From Floccularia luteovirens (Eukaryota; Basidiomycota; Agaricomycetes; Agaricales; Squamanitaceae): a DNA stretch of 64,000 nucleotides. The position numbers were made by a program, and so were the translations under genes. This document shows positions 45,657 through 56,574 of the stretch, one piece after another. The notes under the pieces are model-generated. The model made no database searches. It was not told the origin of the DNA and was given only the letters and a program-made list of their open reading frames with translations. Numbering within the stretch: the stretch's first letter is position 1; each line of letters opens with the position of its first letter. The DNA is taken from positions 1,240,001 to 1,304,000 of the forward strand of contig VSJF01000002.1 in assembly GCA_009739215.1 (NCBI GenBank), read 5' to 3'.

Positions 45657-48459
45657 TCACTGTCCCTCAAAAATGTGTAAAATAACGGATTGTATGCCGC
45701 CATCACGAATTGCCTGTGTATTCATATGAGATATTAGACAGTTTTATGAGAATAATGACCGACTTCATGAATTAATGAGATGTTCTCCCCAATTGACACC
45801 TCATCGTGGCCTAGACCATGGATAAATTTGTTGTTATTTTCGAGACCGTGCATTCGGACCCCCAATGTAATGCGAATAAATTCGTACAAGATCTTAGTCT
45901 TTCCAAGATACTTGCTGGCTGGTGCAGCACCATGCTCGCCATTTAAGTATTCTGTTCGAAGTTTGCGAATGAGTTCTGTCGCGCTCGATGATATGCGAGT
46001 CTGCACGCGAGAAATCATGTCGATTAAATCGACATTGTTTGCAACAGCTCCACCTTGTCGCTTCAACGTTGCGAAGGAATTAATGATAGGAATCAAAATG
46101 GATTCCGCTGCTGCTGCCATTCTATCGACATCGTCCATTGTAGTAGTTTTGTCAAGTGAGTTACGAACGGCTCTAACGACATGTTGGGTAAAATCGGTTT
46201 GTTGAGCCGGGGACAATAGGGAGTTGAATTCTAAGTCTATGTTTTGCTTGATAATAGTGTGAACACCCTCAAGGAAATCCTTTTGGAGGGCACGAAGATC
46301 TAGAGCTGGAAACGACGATTTACTTAGGATATATTCTCCACCAAGTAAGCGTAAGTGTACCTTGACATAAAAGATACAAGTATGAAGCAATCAATGCGGA
46401 TAATACATCCAAGGAATTGATGGTTGCTCGGGCAGAGATGAGCGCTAGCGAGCTACAAAATTTGAATTGAGTCTGCAATGTCATTCATAAACAGAAAACA
46501 TTTGACCCACTTGACAGACTGGTTGTGCATCTCTGCCGACTGTATATGGGTTGAGACAGGGGTGGCAAGGTAGCCCAGCTCTGAAACATAGGCAGCAGTT
46601 GCGATATCAACACCTTTACCGTGATAATCCAACGAAGGTTCGGTTGCAGAAAGTGAAGGTGGGAGACCGTTATTCATCATAGGATTGACAAGCTCAGTGC
46701 TTTGTGCGAACATTATCTTGCCTATATGGTGTAATGCTAGCCTTGTCTTTTCCATGGAATTGGTGACAGCCATAGCCTGGAAATTGCCTCCGTGATGTAT
46801 TATGCCGGTGTCTCCATCAATTAGCGGATTATCGGTTGCTAGGGTGGTATTCCAGGTCAAATACTAAAACATTTGGTGCTATATGCACGCACTAGAATTG
46901 CATTCCTGCGTGACCGAAGTAAGAGCGGCCAAAATGTCCTCTATTTGTGGTCCGAGGAACTGGGGTGCGGTCCTTAATGGGTATCTATCTTGCCTTAGCG
47001 AATAACGATCATCTTGAAGGCTGACCTCTTTTTGATGAACTTGTGCCAGTTTACTACCCTCGAGGAGATCCCATATCAGCTGAGCGGATTCGATCTGTTA
47101 TCGAATGATTAGGAATCCGAAAGATGACAACTCAAGAATAGATAGATCAATTACCTGACCAGGATGAGGGCGAGCAGTTGCATGGATGAATGATGCAAAG
47201 GAGTCACGCGATCCCACTAGAGCTTCTGTGCACATAGCCGTACATACTTGGGAGAGAAGGGCCATGTTAATAGATTCAGATAGCGCTAATGCTGCAACAG
47301 AGGCGGAGAAAGCTGTTCCGTTCGTTATACCCAGATGCTCCTTAGGTTGCAGAGGCAGAGGCACGAGGTTGTGTGACTTGAGAACATCGCAGCTCCGCGA
47401 CATCTGGCGAGCACCAAAGATCGTAGGGCCATGGAAGACTCGGATAGAGGGATTCCCAACTTTAGGTTCAAAGCTATGAGTGCACTGTGTACAGAAACAA
47501 AGTTATGCCCACACCTAGTGTTCCAGCAACATAAGATAGGGGGGACAGGTCTTGTAGGATGTCAGCTACAGACCATGTGAACACAAGGATGAGTAAATTC
47601 ACCTCCAGATGCCGAAATACTTCCTCGTAAAGGAACGACAGGGGTAATATATTCATCTAGCAGTTCGTTTATTTTCTTGATCAGTTCCCAGCTAGATTTT
47701 CGGTTCACGATATTCTTGAGACATTTATAATCTAAAAGGCTCACCGGACTCCTGAATGACCCCTGATAAGGGAATTCATGCGAATCAACATTGCACCACT
47801 GCACAGAGGGTAAGTGATAAGATAGAGTAAACGTATCTGTATGACAAATAATTACCGAACCCATGATTCTGGCATGGACGTTGAGGAAGTCGGGTCAAGA
47901 AGTGGAAGAACATTAGGAGGATTGATAGATGATGGTAGGATACCAATGTGTTGATGCTGGAGGAGGGCGTGGCCTAGCAAATGCGGCTGGTCTGTGCGTG
48001 TGTCCGCTATCGATAGATTCTGATCAACACGAGCTTGTGGACAATGAATTCGCGAACATACCACTACCACCAAAACCTGTCGAAAGCCCATAGACACTAG
48101 AAGAGCTCTCCACTTTATCTATAATGACTTTGCGGCTTTTGTTTACATTCTCTAGAATGCTCGGTGAATCGTCTAATACAACTTTTGCGGAGTGCCGAGC
48201 AGCTGCAACGACACCAGCAATGGACAAATTATGACCATCTACAATCACAGGTTTTCCCTTCCTACGACAGACAATATACTGTCATAATTCGAGGACTGCT
48301 ATTAAATGGCTGGACTCACTTGTACTGTTCGAGCTCTCCGTAAAGACGAACAAATGTACCCAACAGCTCACTAGTCCTGGTAGGATTATGGGCGGAACCT
48401 CCGATATTGGAAGTTGGTTTATATTCTGGTAGGATTTGTTTGGTATCTTCTATAATCAT
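45657..48459 (-). CDS. PAL: Phenylalanine ammonia-lyase (PAL)
   Basis: Deaminates phenylalanine to trans-cinnamate (many fungal enzymes also accept tyrosine). ATG at 48459 ([15 protein letters not shown]). About nine introns. Recognised in order: [63 protein letters not shown], and the catalytic ASG of the self-formed MIO group in LRGSISASG, with the intron falling right after ASG and continuing [11 protein letters not shown]. Then [83 protein letters not shown] and [20 protein letters not shown]. The end IRDGGIQSV lies in the last exon; TGA at 45657-45659. The junction near 47468-47517 needs an unusually short intron or a frame change (see findings). Otherwise complete. Confidence 0.93.
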
Positions 48460-49244
48460 GATATTTCAGTTCGTTGCCTGAGTGGGTCAGAATTAGGTCG
48501 CGGGAGCGGTGGAAAATGTAGTACCAAATAGTTATGGTATTTTATATCCCTCACAATTCATACGTCGCGGAAGAGATCCGTTCATTGCATAAAGCTCCAA
48601 CTCCGGATCTTGGTAATTAGACGCACGCAAATTACTTTTATAGAAATTAGCACAAACCATTGATCAAATACATATAGGATGAACGCGTAAACATCGCGCA
48701 AAACCGACAATCTCTGACTATACGAAGGACCAGTGACGGGATCTACAACCTGCAGGTAATGACTTTGAAGGTATGTATGGATTGCACTGTACAAAAACGA
48801 GGGTTCGAAATTCGGTTCAAGCCTCAAAGCTTCAGCGCTCAGCGTTCGAGTCAAACCAAGGGTGTACCTGCCTGCAACAAACTGCCCAAGATCTTGTGGT
48901 AATTTTCTGGAATTCTATCATATAGCCGAATACATGCATGCAGGTTAGAAAGCAGATGTATAATAAATGTGTGAAAATATCACTGACCAATCTGGGGTTC
49001 TCGACCAATCCGCACAGGTTCAAATTTGGATTTTAGAGCTTAACTTAGACCAGTGTTGTGCTAAAATGTAATTTTTATTCGTTTTTTTATGTAAAATGAA
49101 GGATAACATTATGTATACGAACGATTATGGTCTAAATCAATGCTAGCGTATCTAAAACGAAGCAAGACAGGTATAATGCTACAGTGGGTAGTTTGAAAAT
49201 GGATACAGTTAATAAGTAATGACAGGAATGAGAACGTGCTTGTT
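48460..49244. other. Region between PAL and STE3 with a coding-like fragment
   Basis: About 785 bp. It contains the unassigned fragment at 48582-49023 and a 34-codon plus-strand ORF (48967-49071) discussed under rejected items. No canonical pheromone-precursor gene was found. Confidence 0.45.
48582..49023 (-). pseudogene. Unassigned coding-like fragment, possible gene remnant
   Basis: A possible intron (donor gtcagtg, acceptor gatag) joins LCGLVENPRL to NSRKLPQDLGQFVAGRYT, then LTRTLSAEALRLEPNFEP and YLQSHYLQVVDPVTGPSY. No ATG opens the frame (only TTG), and the likely continuation after the next gtattt...ccaag intron (PELELYAMNGSLPRR) falls out of phase. This looks like part of a protein that has lost its ends, or an unrecognised gene with an upstream start I cannot place. 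No family recognised. Confidence 0.25.
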
Positions 49245-50961
49245 CTATACGTTGTTATCTGCAGAATTATGGTATCCTTTTTTGCTATCGTTGAGATCAA
49301 GGTACGAGGTACTGGGGGTGACAGAGGACGGGAAAAAGTCCGATGGTGGACGCCGGGATACCTCTAGAGCAATTGTATCTTTGAGCACTACATTGGTCTC
49401 AACAGCTACTTGCTGTTTGAATGTGCTGCTTTGGGATTCCGACCTGATACTGTGGTCCAAAGATGCTCCATCGTTTAAAGATGTAAGATCAGAAAAGGAG
49501 TCTAAGGAATCCCGCTTCTCCACGGTGTGTTGTGACACCATCACTGGAGTTCTCGAGTTCATAGAGGAGATAGGACCTGTACTCTTCTTGAAACTATATT
49601 GGCTCATGAGTATAATTAATCATGCATTTTGGACGGGTTAACGAACCTATTCGAGATTGTGAAATCCGACTTCCCTTGTAGCGTGCTGCTTCCTGTCGAA
49701 GAATATCCAACGCGTTTGGTGATTGTACTGACGATACTGCTGTAACGTCTCATTGCCTCGTCTGCAAATCCAAACATGGCGAAAAAGACCAGTCCGCATG
49801 CAACCATTATCCAGCGTGTGCTTTCGAGTCGCGTCACCGCAATGGGGACCTGCCTCCATAGCGCTGCTGAAGTGCGGAGCACATGAGAGAAGTCTAGTAA
49901 ATTAATGTCCAGAAATGGGTATAGAAATGACGGATAGGTGACGACTGACTGTAGTGGGTATCAGCCCAAGAGATCCAGGGGAATAGGCGGGGTTGAATGC
50001 TCGTAATGAGAATGAATAAAGCCATGGGAACCCCGAATATGGCATCAATACTAGCCAAAGCCATGAGTCTGAAATAACGGTTGTGGTTGGTGATAGAATT
50101 AGAACCGAGAACGTTTCGACATTCCACTGCTCTTCTTCTGAAAGCGATGATAGTCCTCACTAGTCGTGCAAGTCAGGTTCACAGGAGATAAGCTGGGGAC
50201 CACTGAACATACCAGAGTAGGTCAAGGACACGAGTGCGATGAGCAGAGGAGGCAATTGTACAAGTAATACAGCGACCCATGTGTTATACACAGTGTATGC
50301 ACATCCGAACTCTTCATAGATGTCAAAACGGTGGCCTTGAGGTATATAATCTAGAGTGTCGAATTTTGTGAATACATAGGTCTTGTTGGTTGTTAATAGA
50401 AGCTTACGCAATGCCATCAAGATCATCGGAAGGAGGAGACAAATACAAACATCTGTCATGACTGAACGAAGCCTCTGTTGGAATTGTCAATTTATGGATT
50501 TCTAGGAAAGGCAAGATATGAACATACTTCACGCTTAGTCCTCGTTACTGAACTAACAGTTGCAATCAAGTATAGACGACGGTTGATACACAAGGAGGTG
50601 GCCAACACAGCGACATTTGCGCCCACTTGGAATTTTGCAACTAGAGGAATGTAATATTATTAAAACAGGATAAGGGGTAGGGAAATGGGAATACTGACCG
50701 ATATCACACCAGACTGGTGCCTTATTTATTGAGTCATTGCGCCATACAATGGAATCAATGAAATAAATAAGATTTCCGAGGCTGACCCAGAGCATATAGA
50801 AGCAAGTGCCAGTGTTCCAAGCTTTAATGAGATGGTTAGCAAGGTGAGAAGAAGAATAGAGGTAGACAGCAACCTTGAAGATGCCATGGAAAAGGAATGA
50901 CGACGAGAATAAAACTGAGGAAGGACATGACAGAGAAAGCAGTGTTTACTGAGGAAGTCAT
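49245..50961 (-). CDS. STE3: STE3-type fungal pheromone receptor (seven-transmembrane GPCR)
   Basis: Receptor for lipopeptide mating pheromones, coupled to a heterotrimeric G protein. ATG at 50961 (MTSSVNTAFSVMSFLSF); a longer in-frame start at 51045 is possible but would add a Ser-rich leader unlike the family. Exons join in phase: LVVIPFPWHLQ to AWNTGTCFYMLWVSLGN, KAPVWCDI to VAKFQVGANVAVLATSLC, RTKRE to RLRSVMTDVCICLLLP, MAL to HYIPQGHRFDIYEEFGC, YSG/S to VRTIIAFRRRAVECRNVL, and THY to NFSHVLRTSAALWRQ. These include the hallmark PWHLQAWN, PVWCDI, QGHRFDI-EEFGC and NRYFRLM motifs. A Ser/Thr-rich cytosolic tail of about 160 residues ends at the TAG at 49245-49247. Seven hydrophobic segments are present. 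No pheromone gene is adjacent, so it could be a mating-type receptor or a non-mating-type paralogue. Confidence 0.94.
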
Positions 50962-51115
50962 CGCTGATGATGAACTGGATGAGAAGGAAGAGGAGGTATA
51001 AAAAGGGAGAAGAATACAAAGCGGGGACAGTACAAGGTAGTACATCGATATTCAGTGTTCCCTTTGTCGTATCCAAATCTGGTGTGTGAATTGCCATAAA
51101 GGATACAAGAAACTG

Positions 51116-52534
51116 TTACTTGTTGAGAGCATTCTTTAAGCGCTGTGTCAAAGCGTTCTCTTCATTCACATGGACATGTACCGGACGTTGTATTCCTGTC
51201 TCTCCATTCTCCACTTCTTCGATTACCTCACTAACCACCCCAACCCGAGTCCACCGTCGGTATCGAGTATACTGCACAAATACACGTGGGAATAAATATC
51301 ATCAAAAATCTTCGCTCGTACCTTGCCAAGTCCCCCCCGGTTGCTTCGAGCTTCCCACTTATTGTCCCCATATATCCATCCATCGCTATCCGTACTTGGT
51401 TCTTCCTCTGCAGTCTCATTTTCTTCATCTACAACGGCTGTGTCATCCTTATGTTCACTATTCCCCGCACTCGAATGTAGTCCCCCCGATTCCCGTAATC
51501 GCCCAGCCGCTCTTAGCAATCTACTACTATTGGGTGTATCTTCTTTCGGGCTCGGAAGCGGCCGCTCCACTCGACTCAGGCTTCCCCCATCTTTTCGAAC
51601 AAGTACCCGCCATTCAGGTTCATCCCACTTCCATTGAGCAGTCCGTTTTATTCGTTTATCCTTCCCACTATGAAGGTAAACAATTGTGTTATCCGGGAGA
51701 ATGAATGCATTTGGAGGTGACACAGGATGTTGGGAGGCTGCACACCAGGATGGGCGTTCCCCTGGAAGAAGAGCGGCTGTCCAATCAAGACCCATCCACC
51801 ATCGCTGATTTTCGTAGATAGTGAACAAAAATCGCAACGAGTTCGTGGGGGTGGGTGCTGCAGATGTTGTCTGCAAAGACATTTTGGGGACATGGAGTGG
51901 CTGTCCACTGATTTTAGCCCAGATTGAGTACGATGCCCAACGGATCCAAGCGCTGTGCCAGAGTGTCGCACGAAGCACAACAGCCCAAGGAGCTCTCCAT
52001 GTAATAAGTACAGTGCCAATGATAGCAACAGTTACACGAAAAGAAAGAAAATAAGTCAACACAAAATACGGTAATTGCAGGATTGCGCATGTACGCAGTG
52101 TAAGGTAGAGTGATGGGATATGAAAGGATGGTGTTTGAGGGAGTAAAGATTGAATGGCAGAAAGGTCAGCTATGACAGACTGCAGAACCTGTTCAGTTAC
52201 TACATTTTGAGTCTGCCTCCGTTTTCGCCTCCAATCTACGAATAGGAGGAGCGCTAGAGCAGCGGTAGGTAGCAGGTACCTACATTATCAAAGGATGAGC
52301 ATGAAGATAAAGTGTAGAATAGGATGAAATATACCGTAGCAATTGAATTGAGACAAGGCAAGCAGCCCACCATAGGGCGAGAGCAAGCCAGCTGTCATAC
52401 CAAGAAGAAGAGGACCAGCTTAGAGCATGCAAGAGACGGGAGAAAGCTGCGATGAAAGGAGCAAGCTGGACGAGAGCAGAGGTGAGAAGAGGAGGAGTAT
52501 TGGAGAGGAAATCTGCGAGAGGAGTGTTGTCCAT
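51116..52534 (-). CDS. PEX30-like peroxisome/ER membrane protein with dysferlin domain
   Basis: Member of the PEX28-32/PEX30 family, reticulon-like proteins of the ER that regulate peroxisome and lipid-droplet formation. ATG at 52534 (MDNTPLADFLSNTPPLL). Hydrophobic N-terminal half (ALALWWAACLVSIQLLRYI; YLLPTAALALLLFVDW; FRVTVAIIGTVLITW). Dysferlin domain: DysF-N with FTIYENQRWWMGLDW and ERPSWC at about 51850-51740; DysF-C with EWRVLVRK and DGWIYGDNKWEARSN at about 51620-51340. The last intron (gtacga...tgtgcag) splices GGLGK to YTRYRRWTRVGVV, completing DysF-C; TAA at 51116-51118 after LTQRLKNALNK. The start lies only 58 bp from the divergent GPI18 start, so the two share a promoter. Confidence 0.88.
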
Positions 52535-52592
52535 GACTATGACAATGAGAGAGCAGGGTAGAAAAATGTGATTATAGAATCTTTATAATCAC
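52535..52592. promoter_or_regulatory. 58-bp bidirectional promoter core between PEX30-like and GPI18 genes
   Basis: Only 58 bp separate the two divergent ATGs. It is AT-rich (attataga, tttataatc). Both 5' leaders and initiation elements must lie here or within the coding regions. Inferred from gene positions. Confidence 0.6.
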
Positions 52593-53900
52593 ATGTCTCT
52601 CCTTACCGCCTCAATTGCCTCCAAACTCTCCTTCTTTGTTCTATTTGTTCTCGCCGCTGTCTCTCCTCCTTTCGACTCATCTCCTGCATTGTTACTGTCA
52701 TCCAACTCAACAGCATTGCCCTTTCTTCGCTGGGATGTTTTCCACTACTTACATATCGCGACTCATGGTTACAAATATGAGCATGAATGGGCTTTTCTTC
52801 CAGGTGTCCCATTCCTCATGCGCGCCGCAGCAGCTTTGTTATCCAACGTTGCAGCTATACAGCCAATGCCAGCCTTGCTCTTAGGCGGGGTTCTATGCGC
52901 TGTTGTGTGCGATACTACCCTCACTCTCTATAACCTTACTCTCCAGCTCCTGGGTTCAAAAGACTTAGCCCTTCTATCAGCTGTCCTGTCACTCATGCCC
53001 AGCAGTCCAGCCACACTCTACTTTTCGCCATATAGTGAACCATTCTTTACGTTCCTCTCTTATAGAGGCAAGTAATCAGTTTTATCTCTTACTTCCTTGA
53101 ATATAACCACTATTGGGGAGCTTAGGCATGTTATATAGTGCAAGGCACCAATGGCTCCGCGCTGCCATTATGTTTATGTTAGCAGGTTTCTTTAGATCAA
53201 ATGGAATCATGCTTAGTGGTTTTATTCTCTGGGGAATGCTAGTCCAACCTTTCTTGGATAGGCAAATCGTATGTTTTCTGCAATCTTTCTATACCTCTCA
53301 TTTGTCATTGACTCCTCATTTTTATAGCCAACCGTCCGCACCACTTCCTATGCAACATTCCTCACAGCTCTAGTCTTCGCTCCCTTCGTGTATCACAACT
53401 CCTCTGCCTATGTCTCCTTCTGCCTTGGTGACAAAAGTGCTCCTCCATTATTTTGCGACTCATTTCCTCCTTCCGTTTATACATATGTACAAGCAAAATA
53501 TTGGAATATTGGCTTATTCCGATATTGGACCATCCAGCAGCTCCCAAATTTCATTATCGCCGCTCCTCCCTTAATGTCTATCTACACTTTCTCCATCTAT
53601 CACCTCTACAATGCCTTCATTCCCCGAATTAGTTCCAAAACTGTCCAATCTGACAGTTTGTTTCTCAACCTCTCCCTTACTCCATATGCCATTCATGCTT
53701 TTTTGTTTGCGACCATCCTTCTCTTTGCATCACACACCCAAATCGTTTTACGTCTCGCCGCTTCACTCCCTTTAACTTATTGGGCTTCAGCCTGGCTTCT
53801 CATCGTATATCCATTTTATGGTCGCTGCTGGGTGGCTTGGAGTATCATATGGGGTTGCATTTCTATTCCCTTATGGGCATCGTTTCTGCCTCCAGCCTGA
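52593..53900 (+). CDS. GPI18: GPI mannosyltransferase 2 (PIG-V/GPI18)
   Basis: ER membrane enzyme that adds the second mannose to the GPI anchor. ATG at 52593 (MSLLTASIASKLSFFVLF). Family signatures: FLRWDVFHYLHIATHGYKYE with the luminal catalytic-site Asp, HEWAFLPGVPFLMR, LYFSPYSEPFFTFLSY and AGFFRSNGIML, then YWNIGLFRYWTIQQLPNF near 53495. Many hydrophobic segments. The intron at 53068-53125 has a GC donor (AGAG|gcaagt) and a normal TTAG acceptor; only this splice keeps the frame into MLYSARHQWLRAA. A second intron lies near 53268-53328. TGA at 53898-53900. Length about 400 residues, normal for the family. Confidence 0.9.
53068..53125 (+). other. GC-AG intron in GPI18
   Basis: Donor AGAG|gcaagt fits the strong consensus of GC-AG introns; acceptor cttag. 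Removing 53068-53125 keeps the frame (FLSYR-G-MLYSARH). Using the nearby gt at 53072 instead brings an immediate stop. Confidence 0.7.
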
Positions 53901-54042
53901 GGTGAATTTATCTTTGAATAAGCAGCTAAAAGGTATCAGATAATACAATTACGACAGGACTAGCTAACTATGCAATACAACAAAGGGTTGCGAAAAAAAA
54001 AAGCAGTCCAAAAAAGAAAATCAAATGCTCAATCAGCGTCAA

Positions 54043-56574
54043 TTATGCCGCTGACGCCGCGGGTGAATCACTACTACTAAGAACGATGATACTTGGGTTG
54101 GTCTGTACATAAAGAATCTCAGCTTATCTCGTGGAATATCCAATGATAGTGCTCACCTTTGGCGAGTCAGCTGTTGTTTCAGGTGTAGCCTTCGCTGTGA
54201 CCTTTTTAACCTCGCTTGTCGCACTTATTCTAGCAAACGAAGACTCTTTAGTAGCCTCTGTTGTCACTTCTGGAACAGTTGTTGATTTAGTTGGGGGCGG
54301 CATGTTAACCGAACGTCCATTGCTTGCGGATACGGACGGCTTCAACGATGCGGTTCTGGAAGATGCTGAACTATTGGATAAGATTGCTTTGGCTTTGTCT
54401 TTCAGCTGTGCAAGTCCGTTGGGCCCGGTTAAATGTAGACCAGAAAGGATAATTTCATAAGATGTGGGAACACTGGTCTGATTGAGTTTCAGCCATGGAA
54501 TCTGATATCCTCCTTCACCAATGCGAACAGTCGAGGCAGCAGCGACGTCCAGCATCTGTAATGGGATAATATCCAATGATCCCAGGATGCCTTGTGGCAA
54601 AAACACGTTGTCGAATCTTCCGGAGTTACGAGTCTCCCCTGGAGGTATTGAAAAGTTTGAAAATCCTTGCGAAAACTGGGCAAACACCGTGCCATCGACG
54701 CTGCCATCCGACTGGACAAACTCCAAAATCAATTCCGCATCCAGAGGGTTTTGTACCTTAAAAAGTGATCTCAGTATGGAAGTAGCACCCATAGCAAGAA
54801 TAATCACATCAAAATCGACCGACACAAATGGTTCAGTTAGCGACGTGATTAGGACATGGATAGCGGTAATCAGTGTTGGCTGGTTTAAGCCTGCATATAT
54901 CAAGTCATAATCATCAGCCCCCATTTACATGCCAGAATATGTTACTTGCCAGTCAAACTCGTAGAGAGAGCAACGTTTGCTAACGCTGGTTGTAAGGATC
55001 CAAATGGAGAGCTGGAGCCATCACCATGAATAGTGAGACCCAAATTGTTATTGGTTTGAATAAATTCCGTCAAGAAACTCTATCAAAAGTGTTAATATTA
55101 GTCATAATTATATTTGTGACAGTACTTGGCTTGCCTGTGCGACGGTATCATTTGCATTTGCTGGTTCATAGTGGAATTCGGTGTTGATAACATTTTCTCC
55201 GGGCATTAAGTCAAATTCCTTGAATAGATGATTATTGAACTGGGTTATCTGAAAAATATGGAAACAATCTTACATTGATGGCTGCGCGGCCAATGTTTAC
55301 ACCGTTAAAGATGACTGGAAGTGATACACCAGTGGTGTTCAGAGAAATATTAGATGGGTTCTGTAGTGTCGTTATCAATGGCGAGACAATAAATTCAGAT
55401 CCTCCAGCTCCTCCACTACCAACAACAGAGACATTGCTCAAACTAGCGGTTCCCCCGAAGGAATTTATGCCTTGGATATCGAGTTAGAACAAATCATGAA
55501 TGGGAACATGTGGGGGACGTTTACCTTTTAGGGAAGTCGTGACATCGAAGGGTATGCCTGATATTGCGACGTCACCAATGGACGTCCTAGCAGTCACATC
55601 TGCATTTCCCTTTAACTCCAATTCGACAACGTCCATGAGTGTAGCCCCTGCCAACAGCTGCTGGAAGGCAGCATCGTTCAGAGACTGAAGCGGTTGGTCA
55701 TGGAAAGATATAATAAGGTCTGCCAGATTGCCAGTAGATACACCCCCGATGGCTGATTCTTTCGGCAATACGAGCTGAGAGGCCAATCATGAGTTAGATC
55801 GTTAACAGCCACGAGCAAAGGTACCTGTGCTATATCTGTTCCATGCGAAGCCAGAATGATTGTTTGTCCAGCCGCAACAACCTGAAGTGAAAATCCGAAT
55901 GGATTCTTGTATTTGGCAAGGGTAAACTCGGAGCTCGCGGGTGGTGAGAACGCTCGATCTTCAGATACAATTGTTGTTTGTAAATCGTTTAGTTGAATGG
56001 ATTGTATCACCTTAATAGGTATCAACTCGTCAGGTTAGGATACACGCCTTCAAAACACAATTACTTGCATCGAATTTCTGTCCAGGAAGTACTACTTCAA
56101 GTGTAAGAGTCTTGAATGCTGTGCTAAGCCAGCTGACAGGTTGGTTAGAGCCGGTCGGTTGAACTGAATCACCCTTTGTTTCTAGGGTTTGGTTTTTCCC
56201 AGCCAGGAAATTCGAAAATAAAACACCCATATTGTCCAGATTTGTCCCACTCTGCTGGAGTATGCGACCACTGAGATGAGTTGACGTTACGGCATTCGCA
56301 GCTAAAGAGAGATTGTTCCCAGATAGTGCTGCAGAACGCTCAGGAGAAATAGATACAAAAAAGGATGAAGTGCTTACGTCCGACCTGGGTTCCTTGGAAG
56401 AAAGCCTGGAACGTGACCATACCAAGATCAATTCCGATCTCTACATCAACACTCATTACATCAGGAAGGGGAAGAAAGTTCAAAGGACTAACGAGCTTTG
56501 GACGGGATCATGGCGTCTGTCTCGATGTGGATGCCACCCGCGGGGTCATCGGAAGGCAATTGGAAGTTACTGAT
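54043..56574 (-). repeat. Super-repeat 3 of the DUF3712-like protein (shorter)
   Basis: Anchored by LPSDDPAGGIHIETD near 56521-56560, SWLSTAFKTLTLEV near 56112-56142 and the SLKG/INSFGGTASLS junction near 55465-55530. It is about 0.5-0.7 kb shorter than the other two, ending in the Ser/Thr-rich tail instead of a full last domain. Confidence 0.55.

Noticed and set aside
48967..49071. 34-codon plus-strand ORF next to STE3 ending Cys-Cys-Ala-Lys-Met, considered as a pheromone precursor
   Set aside because: The CaaX-like end has Lys at the a2 position, the ORF lacks the charged processing motif seen in basidiomycete precursors, is short, and overlaps the antisense coding-like fragment.
51120..51704. 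194-codon plus-strand frame
   Set aside because: It is antisense to the dysferlin-domain exons of the PEX30-like gene and shows no domain of its own.
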